A stretch of DNA of 14,133 bases from Gammaproteobacteria bacterium (GTDB lineage: Bacteria > Pseudomonadota > Gammaproteobacteria > Xanthomonadales > Marinicellaceae): assembly GCA_030426705.1 (NCBI GenBank), contig JAUHXW010000038.1, positions 1-14,133 of the forward strand, read 5' to 3'. Made by a program: the position numbers and the translations under genes. Below, piece by piece: positions 1-6,048 of the stretch. The notes below the pieces were generated by a model, which did not search any database, was not told the origin of the DNA, and saw only the letters and a program-made list of their open reading frames with translations. Within the stretch, counting starts at the first letter, position 1, and each line of letters opens with the position of its first letter.

Positions 1-1013
1 CAATCATGATTCAACAACATATCAAAATAGCCATTGTCCCATTGTGTCGGATGACTGGTCCAGGCACCTTCGATACCGCTGGTCACCGTATCTCGGCCGA
101 TAGAACGGTCTGTATGATTGTTCCAGCCCAAGCCTTGTTCAACCACATCAGCGGCTTCTGGTTCTGGTCCCAGTTTAGCCGCATCACCATTACCATGACA
201 TTTACCGACCGTGTGTCCCCCGGCAGTCAACGCCACTGTTTCCTCATCATTCATAGCCATACGTGCAAAAGTGACTCGCACATCTTTGGCTGTTTTCAAA
301 GGGTCAGGCTTACCATCAACACCTTCGGGGTTTACATAAATCAAACCCATCATCACCGCTGCCAACGGATTTTCCAAGTCACGTTCACCAGAATAACGAC
401 TGTTTTCTTTGTCACTGGTAGCTAACCATTCCTTTTCAGCGCCCCAATAAATGTCTTTTTCAGGATGCCAGATGTCTTCCCGACCAAAGGCAAAGCCATA
501 GGTTTTCAAGCCCATGCTCTCATAAGCCATGGTGCCCGCATAAGCCAATAAATCTGCCCAGCTCAAGGCATTACCGTATTTTCTCTTGATGGGCCACAAT
601 AAACGACGTGCTTTATCCAGATTGGCATTATCAGGCCATGAATTCAACGGCGCAAAGCGCTGGTTACCTGTACCAGCACCACCACGACCATCGGCCACAC
701 GATAACTACCGGCGGCGTGCCAGGTCATGCGAATCATTAAACCGCCATAATGACCCCAATCAGCTGGCCACCAATCCTGACTGTCGGTCATCAGATTCAA
801 AAGGTCTTGTTTCAATGCAGACACATCCAGTGTCTTTAAGGCCTCATGATAATCAAAGTCCGCTCCCAAGGGATTGGTTTTGCTGTCATGCTGGCTCAAA
901 ATATCCAAATCCAATGAATTTGGCCACCAGTCTTTGTTGTCATGGCTGGCGCCTGTGGCCGCACCATGCATCACAGGACATTGTCCTGCTTTGGGTGTAT
1001 TGTCTTGACTCAT
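1..1013 (-). CDS. katG: Catalase-peroxidase KatG, N-terminal part (runs off the left edge)
   Basis: Bifunctional haem enzyme that destroys hydrogen peroxide (catalase plus peroxidase), normally about 720-740 residues. The first 337 residues are present; the reading frame is open to the window edge. It begins MSQDNTPKAGQCPVMHG. The distal haem triad is visible as Arg95, Trp98 and His99 in IRMTWHAAGSYR. Tyr226 in IYVNPEG should join Trp98 in the Met-Tyr-Trp adduct typical of KatG; the Met lies outside the window. The proximal haem ligand is His267 in AGGHTVGKCHG. The ATG at 1013 follows a GGAG ribosome site with a 7-nt spacer. It is transcribed divergently from the outer-membrane protein gene. 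Its first 24 codons and upstream region are duplicated at 2741-2968. No frameshift or stop is seen, so this copy appears functional as far as it can be read. Confidence 0.96.
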   Translation of the reverse strand, partial: MSQDNTPKAGQCPVMHGAATGASHDNKDWWPNSLDLDILSQHDSKTNPLGADFDYHEALKTLDVSALKQDLLNLMTDSQDWWPADWGHYGGLMIRMTWHAAGSYRVADGRGGAGTGNQRFAPLNSWPDNANLDKARRLLWPIKRKYGNALSWADLLAYAGTMAYESMGLKTYGFAFGREDIWHPEKDIYWGAEKEWLATSDKENSRYSGERDLENPLAAVMMGLIYVNPEGVDGKPDPLKTAKDVRVTFARMAMNDEETVALTAGGHTVGKCHGNGDAAKLGPEPEAADVVEQGLGWNNHTDRSIGRDTVTSGIEGAWTSHPTQWDNGYFDMLLNHD

Positions 1014-1169
1014 TATTAACTCCGGTTCATTTCAAAATAGATAGCTCATACATGATTGAATCACGTCTTTGTTGCTGTTTAAAAACATTATAAAATATCT
1101 TCAAATTATCTGTATATCAGAATATTTATCTCATATTATTCTATTTTATAGATTATTAAAGTCCATCAA
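942..1169 (-). repeat. Direct repeat copy 1: katG first 24 codons plus leader and promoter
   Basis: Aligns without gaps to 2741-2968 at an offset of 1799 bp. I count 14 differences in 228 bp, nearly all transitions. The first 98 bp, covering the 24 codons, the ribosome site and part of the leader, are identical. Similarity fades beyond about 1169. This copy belongs to the intact katG. Confidence 0.95.
1087..1121 (-). promoter_or_regulatory. Probable katG promoter with upstream inverted repeat
   Basis: On the minus strand a perfect TATAAT (1092 to 1087) lies about 75 bp upstream of the katG start. No good -35 hexamer stands at 16-18 bp spacing. Instead the inverted repeat TCTG-N5-CAGA (1109-1121) overlaps that position; it has the T-N11-A form common for LysR-type regulators. 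OxyR, a LysR-type activator of katG in many proteobacteria, is a natural candidate, but I do not find a clean match to the four-part OxyR consensus. In the duplicated copy the TATAAT and the inverted repeat are unchanged. The promoter call is inference from motifs. Confidence 0.5.
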
Positions 1170-1224
1170 TACAATCTGTAATTAAAAAGATGACAAGGTA
1201 AACCAGCAATCAACTTCACACTGG

Positions 1225-1546
1225 GGTGTCGGCTTTAACCGATCTCATAACAACAAACCTGGTTGACTGAAGTCAACACCCCTAATCAAGATGCAACCAC
1301 AGCCTGAAAGATCAAATCAGCTAGCTCATCTGCAAGTGAGAAATACCAACCCGATTCGGCTTTTAGTCATTGGGTCGTTGACTTCAGTCCTCCTACCATT
1401 GCATAAAAAAAACCACTGGGTAGTGGACTTCAGTCCACTTGACATTTCATAAAACCCATATCAAGGTCGGCTAAAGCCGACTTTTCAGATAAGCCTTAAC
1501 AACACCCCTTTTCAGCCTAAACTTGCTGCGGAGTGGACTTCAATCT
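1225..1546. repeat. Cluster of short palindromes between divergent genes
   Basis: Several small hairpin units of two related kinds occur in about 320 bp. ACT-AGT kind: GTTGACT-GA-AGTCAAC (1262-1277, perfect arms), AGTGGACT-TC-AGTCCACT (1422-1439, perfect arms), and degenerate units at 1379-1391 and 1532-1546. GGCT-AGCC kind: GTCGGCT-AA-AGCCGAC (1466-1481, perfect arms) and a weak one at 1229-1242. They lie between two genes that point away from each other, where transcription terminators are not expected, so REP-like repeats are the better reading. The unit at 1466-1481 is followed by TTTT and could still act as a weak terminator on the plus strand. Nothing else is recognisable in 1170-1563. 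Confidence 0.7.
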
Positions 1547-1563
1547 AAATAGGAAAAACAGGG

Positions 1564-1578
1564 ACAGTCACCGCTTTC
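1564..1578 (+). repeat. 15-bp direct repeat, left copy
   Basis: ACAGTCACCGCTTTC occurs here and again at 2483-2497, same orientation, one on each side of the outer-membrane protein gene. It may be the boundary of a module or a fragment of a dispersed repeat. Confidence 0.7.
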
Positions 1579-1666
1579 ATATATATCAGGGCCTATTTTG
1601 TAAAAATCAGGACAAACAAAGGCTGTTTTTCTTCTGAGACGAGCTTCCTGTCTACTTTATTAGCAC

Positions 1667-1694
1667 TTGATATAAGCTATGTTAACGTTATAAT
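1667..1694 (+). promoter_or_regulatory. Sigma70-type promoter of the outer-membrane protein gene
   Basis: TTGATA (1667-1672), a 16-bp spacer, then a perfect TATAAT (1689-1694). Predicted transcription start is near 1701, leaving a leader of about 24 nt to the ATG at 1725. It also argues against the in-frame TTG at 1698, which would fall before the transcript begins. Confidence 0.75.
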
Positions 1695-1724
1695 CATTTG
1701 ACTTTTTCTTACTTTTTTTTACAA

Positions 1725-2450
1725 ATGAAAAAAACATGCCTTTTACTTTTATTCAGTGCACTACTCACCAATGTCACAACTGCCAATGCCGATACCATTT
1801 TAGGTGTGTATGCAGGCTATAACTATTGGCAACATGACTTGGCCAACGATGTGAACACAAATTCGGAGAACCAAAACAAAAGTGAAACTGGAAATGTATT
1901 TTATCTGGCACTAGAACATCCTGCACCCTTTATACCAAACGTCAAAGTACAACAAAATGACATTGAAGGTCAGATTACTGGCACCTCAGAGTTGATAGGT
2001 ATTGATGGAAACATAACAATCGTAAACACCAGGGGCAGGATAGATTTAAGCCACACAGAAGCCATGCTCTATTACGAAATTTTAGACAATTGGATCAATT
2101 TAGATTTGGGAATAGCCATAAAACAATTCGATGGCAGAGCCCCTTTTTACAGCACTACTTCTGATTCGGGAGTGGGCGCTAGGGATTTGGATTCAACCGT
2201 TGCTTTGCTCTATGGTAAAGGCCAGGTCGACCTACCCTTCACAGGCTTGTCTGTTTATAGCAGCATTGAAACCTTGAGTCTAGGTGATGATGACATCACT
2301 GACATTGAATTGGGCCTGAATTACGAAAGCAAAAGTGGTTTGGGAGGTGTGGTTGGATACAGGGCGTTAACCACAGATTGGAAACAATCTGGTCGTCGTG
2401 CTGAAGCCGATACGGAAGGATTCTTTCTTGGACTTAACTTTCATTTTTAA
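1725..2450 (+). CDS. Small outer-membrane beta-barrel protein (TIGR04219-like)
   Basis: A 241-residue predicted outer-membrane barrel of unknown cargo. Residues 1-22 form a Sec signal peptide (MKK, hydrophobic stretch, cleavage after ANA), and the mature protein starts DTILGVYAGYNYW. Patterns I associate with the TIGR04219 barrel family are present: FYLALEHPAPFIPNVKV, DLSHTEAMLYYEILDNW, LLYGKGQVDLPFTGLSV and a C-terminal GLNFHF ending in the aromatic residue read by the BAM machinery. The ATG at 1725 was chosen over an upstream TTG at 1698 because it gives a clean signal peptide and fits the promoter. No clear ribosome site is seen; the leader is U-rich. The gene stands alone, divergent from katG, between 15-bp direct repeats and between the two katG 5' copies. 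No terminator is evident after the stop. Family assignment rests on recalled motifs. Confidence 0.87.
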   Translation: MKKTCLLLLFSALLTNVTTANADTILGVYAGYNYWQHDLANDVNTNSENQNKSETGNVFYLALEHPAPFIPNVKVQQNDIEGQITGTSELIGIDGNITIVNTRGRIDLSHTEAMLYYEILDNWINLDLGIAIKQFDGRAPFYSTTSDSGVGARDLDSTVALLYGKGQVDLPFTGLSVYSSIETLSLGDDDITDIELGLNYESKSGLGGVVGYRALTTDWKQSGRRAEADTEGFFLGLNFHF

Positions 2451-2482
2451 GCATTGAACATTTAAAATAATGAAAAAAAGAA

Positions 2483-2497
2483 ACAGTCACCGCTTTC
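2483..2497 (+). repeat. 15-bp direct repeat, right copy
   Basis: Exact second copy of ACAGTCACCGCTTTC (see 1564-1578), 32 bp after the stop codon of the outer-membrane protein gene. Flanking bases differ apart from a few purines before the repeat. Confidence 0.7.
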
Positions 2498-2731
2498 GCT
2501 TGGAATCACCCTAAGCCACAACTGAAATAACCTAAAAAAACACCTTTAACCTTATTCGCCTTCATGCGACACAGCCCAACTCGGGTTGAATCTGGCTAAA
2601 ACCTAAAATTCACAACAAATCAGACAACCTTAAAGAAAACACTGAAAATTGAACCTTGAACTCCAATCAATTTCACCAATTCTAAGACTCTTTTCGTTGA
2701 TTTTTGTCTCTCAGTGGATGTATGTCCCAGA
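2498..2731. other. Intergenic stretch with no recognisable feature
   Basis: AT-rich sequence between the 15-bp repeat and the katG remnant. I see no ORF with coding character, no tRNA and no strong hairpin. A transcript from the duplicated katG promoter would cross it leftward, toward the 3' end of the barrel gene. Confidence 0.5.
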
Positions 2732-2812
2732 TTACTTTTTATGGCTGGCGCCTGTGGCCGCACCATGCATCACAGGACATTGTCCTGCTTTGGGTGTATT
2801 GTCTTGACTCAT
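2732..2812 (-). pseudogene. katG 5' remnant: 26-codon ORF from a duplicated katG start
   Basis: The sequence keeps the katG ribosome site (GGAG, 7-nt spacer) and start ATG. It reads the first 24 KatG residues unchanged, MSQDNTPKAGQCPVMHG through GASH, then leaves katG homology, adds Lys-Lys and stops at TAA (2734-2732). None of the haem-binding or catalytic residues are included, so it cannot be a peroxidase. The simplest reading is a remnant of a partial duplication. Because promoter, ribosome site and an in-frame stop are all intact, a short peptide could still be made; I have no evidence that it is used. Confidence 0.75.
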
Positions 2813-2968
2813 TATTAACTCCGGTTCATTTCAAAATAAATAGCTTACACACGATTGAATCACGTCTTTGTTGCTGTTTGAAGACATTATAAAATACCCT
2901 CCAATCATCTGTATATCAGAATATTTATCTTATATTATTCTATTTTATAGATTGCTAAAGGCCATCAA
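2741..2968 (-). repeat. Direct repeat copy 2: duplicated katG start, leader and promoter
   Basis: Second copy of 942-1169, same orientation, about 94% identical, with the first 98 bp identical. The probable -10 TATAAT (2891 to 2886) and the TCTG-N5-CAGA inverted repeat (2908-2920) are unchanged, while the leader has several transitions. Recombination between the two copies would delete about 1.8 kb including the barrel gene and leave an intact katG with its promoter. Confidence 0.93.
2886..2920 (-). promoter_or_regulatory. Duplicated katG-type promoter
   Basis: Same motifs as the katG promoter: TATAAT plus the T-N11-A inverted repeat at the -35 position, both unchanged. If active it would drive the 26-codon remnant and then run convergently toward the outer-membrane protein gene. 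Inference from sequence only. Confidence 0.35.
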
Positions 2969-3058
2969 ACTAATTGCAATTCAAAAAGCCAAAAGAGTAA
3001 GAGTGAAAGTTCTGGGGTGAATCTAAAACCGTGGTCAAAATTACTTGACTGCTACACT

Positions 3059-3289
3059 GGAGAGCTCTGAGCAGCTCGACCCGCCGAGCCGGTTAGGCAG
3101 TGAATGGAATCAAGGCGGTTTGCCGAAGGCAAGACGACTGTATGGATACAGAAGTTAGGGTCGAGACAGGATCAGAGACCGAAGCCTTGATGGAATGAGC
3201 GATTAGCCGCGAGAGTACGCGGTCGCGTTCATTTTAGTCGGGAACACTTCGACTGAGCTCAGTGCACCGCAAAAATGAATGAAGTCCCC
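3059..3289 (+). repeat. Composite repeat element A (GC-rich, hairpin-rich)
   Basis: A 231-bp noncoding block, visibly richer in G and C than its surroundings. Left end L (3059-3091) contains CTCGACCCGCCGAGCCG. Right end R consists of TTCATTTTAGTCGGGAAC (3228-3245) and AAAAATGAATGAAG (3271-3284), able to pair as TTCATTTT with AAAATGAA. Between the R halves sits a 25-bp insert with the perfect palindrome ACTGAGCTCAGT (3252-3263). The centre holds hairpin TGTATGGATACA (3139-3150), core block C (3154-3186) and hairpin CCGCG-N6-CGCGG (3207-3222). L and R recur almost exactly, inverted, in element B, but core C recurs in the same orientation. The element starts 19 bp beyond the stop of the small lipoprotein gene, so it probably lies in the 3' untranslated region of that operon. 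No transposase is present. Confidence 0.85.
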
Positions 3290-3308
3290 AAACATTCCTT
3301 AATTAGTT

Positions 3309-3668
3309 TTAGCATCCAAATCCTCCGGAAAAGTAAGTAATGGACTGAATTTCTTCTCTGGACAATGTTGCTTTAATTTGAATCATTCTTACAGCACAAA
3401 TATGGCCTTGCACAGGTATTTCGCAAGTTAGCTGATTGCCATGCTTTGGAAAACATTTACCCTCACTTTGTTTTGTAAATTCTATCAATTCATTTACAGT
3501 TGTGCCTTTGGGAAATCGTGCTGCAATAGCAGCTGCATAAACCTCATCAATTTCAAATCCGTTTTGATCATATAACAAGCTATATGCCACTTTTTTACGA
3601 TGATCAAATGAACATGCGGTCAATGATAAAACAGTCAAAATGGAAAGCAGTTTGAAATAAAGTGACAT
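3309..3668 (-). CDS. Small Cys-rich lipoprotein, unknown function
   Basis: 119 residues. An N-terminal hydrophobic stretch ends in the lipobox LTAC, with lipidation at Cys19, so it should be exported and acylated, probably in the envelope. The mature part has four more cysteines (72, 82, 91 and the last residue, 119), an even number that could form two disulfides in the periplasm. I do not recognise the family. The ATG at 3668 shares one base with the ubiI-like stop codon (TGATG); a TTG one codon upstream is possible but less likely. It is the last gene of the operon. The coupling suggests co-expression with ubiquinone genes, but a functional link is only inference. Element A follows 19 bp downstream. 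Confidence 0.82.
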   Translation of the reverse strand: MSLYFKLLSILTVLSLTACSFDHRKKVAYSLLYDQNGFEIDEVYAAAIAARFPKGTTVNELIEFTKQSEGKCFPKHGNQLTCEIPVQGHICAVRMIQIKATLSREEIQSITYFSGGFGC

Positions 3669-4831
3669 CAACTACCCGCCTGCTCTATCAGCCAACTTTT
3701 CAAGGGATTGATTTGATTCAATATATTCATGCCTTTGGCGCGGAGGAAGCCGAGGGGTTTGTTATTAGTGGTAAACAGGTGGTGCAGGAAAGTCATCATT
3801 TCTGAGGTTTTGAAGACTTCGGCGCGACGGCGTCTTTGGTAGGTTTTTAAGGCTTGAGCCACTTCATCAGTGTTTTTCAGGTTGATGTCTTCGAGTAATG
3901 CGGCCAGGCATTGACCGTCTTCGATACCGAGGTTTACGCCCTGTCCTGCCAATGGATGCACGGTGTGGGCAGCATCACCCACCAGCACCATTCGCTCCTG
4001 ATAAAATTGTTTGGCGTACATTTGTTTCAATGGAAAAGCCGCCCGTTCGCTGAGCAATTCAATGTCGCCCAAGTCCCGGTTGATGTGTGCTTTGAGGCCA
4101 TTGATGAATTTGTTTTTATCAGCTTGTAACCAGGTATCAACCTGCTCATTGGGCAATGACCAGACAATTGAAAACAAGTCATCGTTCAATGGCAAGATGC
4201 CGACAGGCCCAGTGGCATTAAAGGCTTGCAGGGCGGTTTTTTCAGGTGCTTTGCTGATTTTCAGGTTACACACCAAACCACTTTGCTGGTAATCTTTGCG
4301 TTTGATTTCAATCCCCGCCTGTTCACGAATATTGGAGTTGGCACCTTCTGCGGCAATCAATAAGACTGCCTGGTAACTTTCACCATTGTCCAGTTCAACG
4401 TCTATAAAGCGCGCTTCCTGATGCCAGTCAGTGATTTTGGCTTGCTCATGGATGGTCACATTGGGGTATGTTAGTAACAGTTGCTGAGTGACTGTTGTCA
4501 AATGCTGATTTTCTATGATGGCACCAAGGTTCGGCCCCGATTGGTGGTCAAATTCCAAAGCACCGGTAGATCTGTTGTCCCAAACCTTCATTTTGTTATA
4601 AAAGCCAAGCCTGTGCTGTATCATATTTGGTAGCACGTTCAGCTTTTGTAACAATTGTAAATTCTTATGGGCAATGGCAGAGACTCGCAGTTGATGTGGT
4701 TTGTCAGCATCAAAGGTGCTGATGGGTGCTTGATCAATCAGCACAATTGAGTGTCCTTGTTCTGCCAAGGTCAATGCGGTGATGGCGCCAACCATACCAG
4801 CGCCACTGATGAGAATGTCTGTCTTTTTCAT
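3668..4831 (-). CDS. ubiI: FAD-dependent ubiquinone-ring hydroxylase, UbiI/UbiF-like
   Basis: 387 residues, the usual length for UbiH/UbiI/UbiF/UbiM flavoprotein monooxygenases, which hydroxylate the ring of ubiquinone precursors using NAD(P)H and O2. The FAD-binding GAGMVG is at residues 10-15, followed by the acidic end of the second strand (LIDQ). The late FAD motif VGDAAHTVHPLAGQGVNLG spans 284-302 and matches the UbiI/UbiF form. The middle motif reads AAEGANSNIR (160-169), where the family usually has ADGANS, an Asp to Glu change at residue 162. It follows the UbiH-like gene by 11 bp, as in the ubiH-ubiI pair of E. coli, which favours UbiI (C5 hydroxylase) over UbiF (C6). Exact position specificity cannot be read from motifs. 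Confidence 0.88.
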   Translation of the reverse strand: MKKTDILISGAGMVGAITALTLAEQGHSIVLIDQAPISTFDADKPHQLRVSAIAHKNLQLLQKLNVLPNMIQHRLGFYNKMKVWDNRSTGALEFDHQSGPNLGAIIENQHLTTVTQQLLLTYPNVTIHEQAKITDWHQEARFIDVELDNGESYQAVLLIAAEGANSNIREQAGIEIKRKDYQQSGLVCNLKISKAPEKTALQAFNATGPVGILPLNDDLFSIVWSLPNEQVDTWLQADKNKFINGLKAHINRDLGDIELLSERAAFPLKQMYAKQFYQERMVLVGDAAHTVHPLAGQGVNLGIEDGQCLAALLEDINLKNTDEVAQALKTYQRRRRAEVFKTSEMMTFLHHLFTTNNKPLGFLRAKGMNILNQINPLKSWLIEQAGS

Positions 4832-4842
4832 GTCAATATTTT

Positions 4843-6048
4843 TTAAACATCAGAATGATTCAAACCAGCTGCCAGCCTGAACAGTTTTTTCTTGAGATTG
4901 ATTTGACTGTCTATGGTTACCAAACCCAGTGATTTAAAGCCATTGATAACTGGTTCGTCTATTTTAAACCAGGTCATCAGGTCATCAGTATAAGTCAGGA
5001 TTTGGTTTTGATCCTGTTGTGAAATTTGCTGATAATTTTCCAGTAAGGACAATGCCCCCAAGTCCTGCTTTTGTTGATGTTGATTCGCCAGTAAAGCACT
5101 CAATCTTTTCACACCACGGATGGCTAAATTCAATCCTTGCGCTGAAACCGGACTGACCGTATGCGCAGCATTGCCCAACAGCACAACCCGTTCATCATAC
5201 TGCTTTTCAACTTGTATTTTAAACAGCGGGTATTGGTGCCTTTTACCCACTTCAGTGAAACGCCCCAGGCGGTAACCAAATTCTGCCTGAGCCAACTCAA
5301 TGAATTCAGCTTGTGGCATTTTTAGCAATTGTTCAGCTTTTTCTGGTTCATTCGACCACACCAACCCCATGCGACCATTAAACGGCAAAAGCGCAAATGG
5401 CCCTGTTTTGGTCAATCGCTCATACGCTCTGTTGTGGTGCATTTTTTCCGGAGTGATGCTACAAATAACTGCCGTTTTTTTATAAGCCTTGGTGTTAGTT
5501 GGCAGGCTCAATTGTTTGCGTATGGACGATTGCGCACCATCGGCAGCAATCATCAATTGCGCAGACGCTTGATGATGTTCACCTTGTAATTCATAGTCAA
5601 TGGTCACTGCCTCATCTGAGACTTTAAAGTCTGACATGGTGGCTGGTGCAATGACTTTGATATTGGGATTGTTTCTGACTTTGTCCCAAAGCACTGCGCC
5701 CAACACATTGGCTTCCACTACGTGGCCCAATACAGGTACTTCCAACTCGTCCTTATCAAACAACACACGGCCAAATTGACCTTTACTAGAAACATGAACC
5801 TGATTGATTTTGGTGGCAGAAGCCACCACCGATTGCCACACCCCTAGTTGTTGCCAAAACTGTTCAGAAGCCGGGTTGACCACCAATGTTCTGGAGTCAT
5901 AGCTGGTATGAAACATCGAAATATCGGGCATCTTGGCTTCCAGCATAGCTACTTGGATGCCAGCATGTGCCAATGACAATGCGGTGGCCATGCCCACCAG
6001 GCCACCGCCAATGATCACCACTTCAAATTGATTGGGCTGTTCAGGCAT
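4843..6048 (-). CDS. ubiH: FAD-dependent ubiquinone-ring hydroxylase, UbiH-like
   Basis: 401 residues, same flavoprotein family as its neighbour. The FAD-binding motif is VIIGGGLVGMATAL with the glycines at 14-19, the middle motif is AADGAQSSIRKQL (168-180, normal Asp), and the late motif is LLGNAAHTVSPVSAQGLNL (290-308). Asn in place of Asp in GNAA is, as I recall, also found in E. coli UbiH, which supports UbiH, the enzyme adding the hydroxyl at C1 of the ring. It overlaps the end of purF by 8 bp and lies 11 bp before the ubiI-like gene, so translation is probably coupled. UbiH versus another paralogue is judged from the GN motif and the gene pair only. Confidence 0.87.
   Translation of the reverse strand: MPEQPNQFEVVIIGGGLVGMATALSLAHAGIQVAMLEAKMPDISMFHTSYDSRTLVVNPASEQFWQQLGVWQSVVASATKINQVHVSSKGQFGRVLFDKDELEVPVLGHVVEANVLGAVLWDKVRNNPNIKVIAPATMSDFKVSDEAVTIDYELQGEHHQASAQLMIAADGAQSSIRKQLSLPTNTKAYKKTAVICSITPEKMHHNRAYERLTKTGPFALLPFNGRMGLVWSNEPEKAEQLLKMPQAEFIELAQAEFGYRLGRFTEVGKRHQYPLFKIQVEKQYDERVVLLGNAAHTVSPVSAQGLNLAIRGVKRLSALLANQHQQKQDLGALSLLENYQQISQQDQNQILTYTDDLMTWFKIDEPVINGFKSLGLVTIDSQINLKKKLFRLAAGLNHSDV

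Noticed and set aside
608..1093. Plus-strand ORF whose C-terminal part recurs in another plus-strand ORF at 2704-2892, looking like a small protein family
   Set aside because: Both are antisense to the katG start and its duplicate. Where the copies differ, the changes alter the plus-strand protein (for example Asp/Asn, Ser/Leu, Tyr/His), while the 24 katG codons are unchanged, so the similarity comes from the katG repeat.
1105..1153. Classical four-part OxyR operator upstream of katG
   Set aside because: ATAG/CTAT-like tetramers occur but not at the required 7-nt spacing over four units, so only a general T-N11-A inverted repeat is reported.
1225..1546. CRISPR array
   Set aside because: The palindromic units are short, irregularly spaced and of two kinds, with no constant repeat-spacer period and no cas genes.
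3228..3284. Rho-independent terminator at the R end of element A
   Set aside because: The TTCATTTT/AAAATGAA stem is weak, has a long loop in this copy, and no T-run follows the stem on the minus strand.
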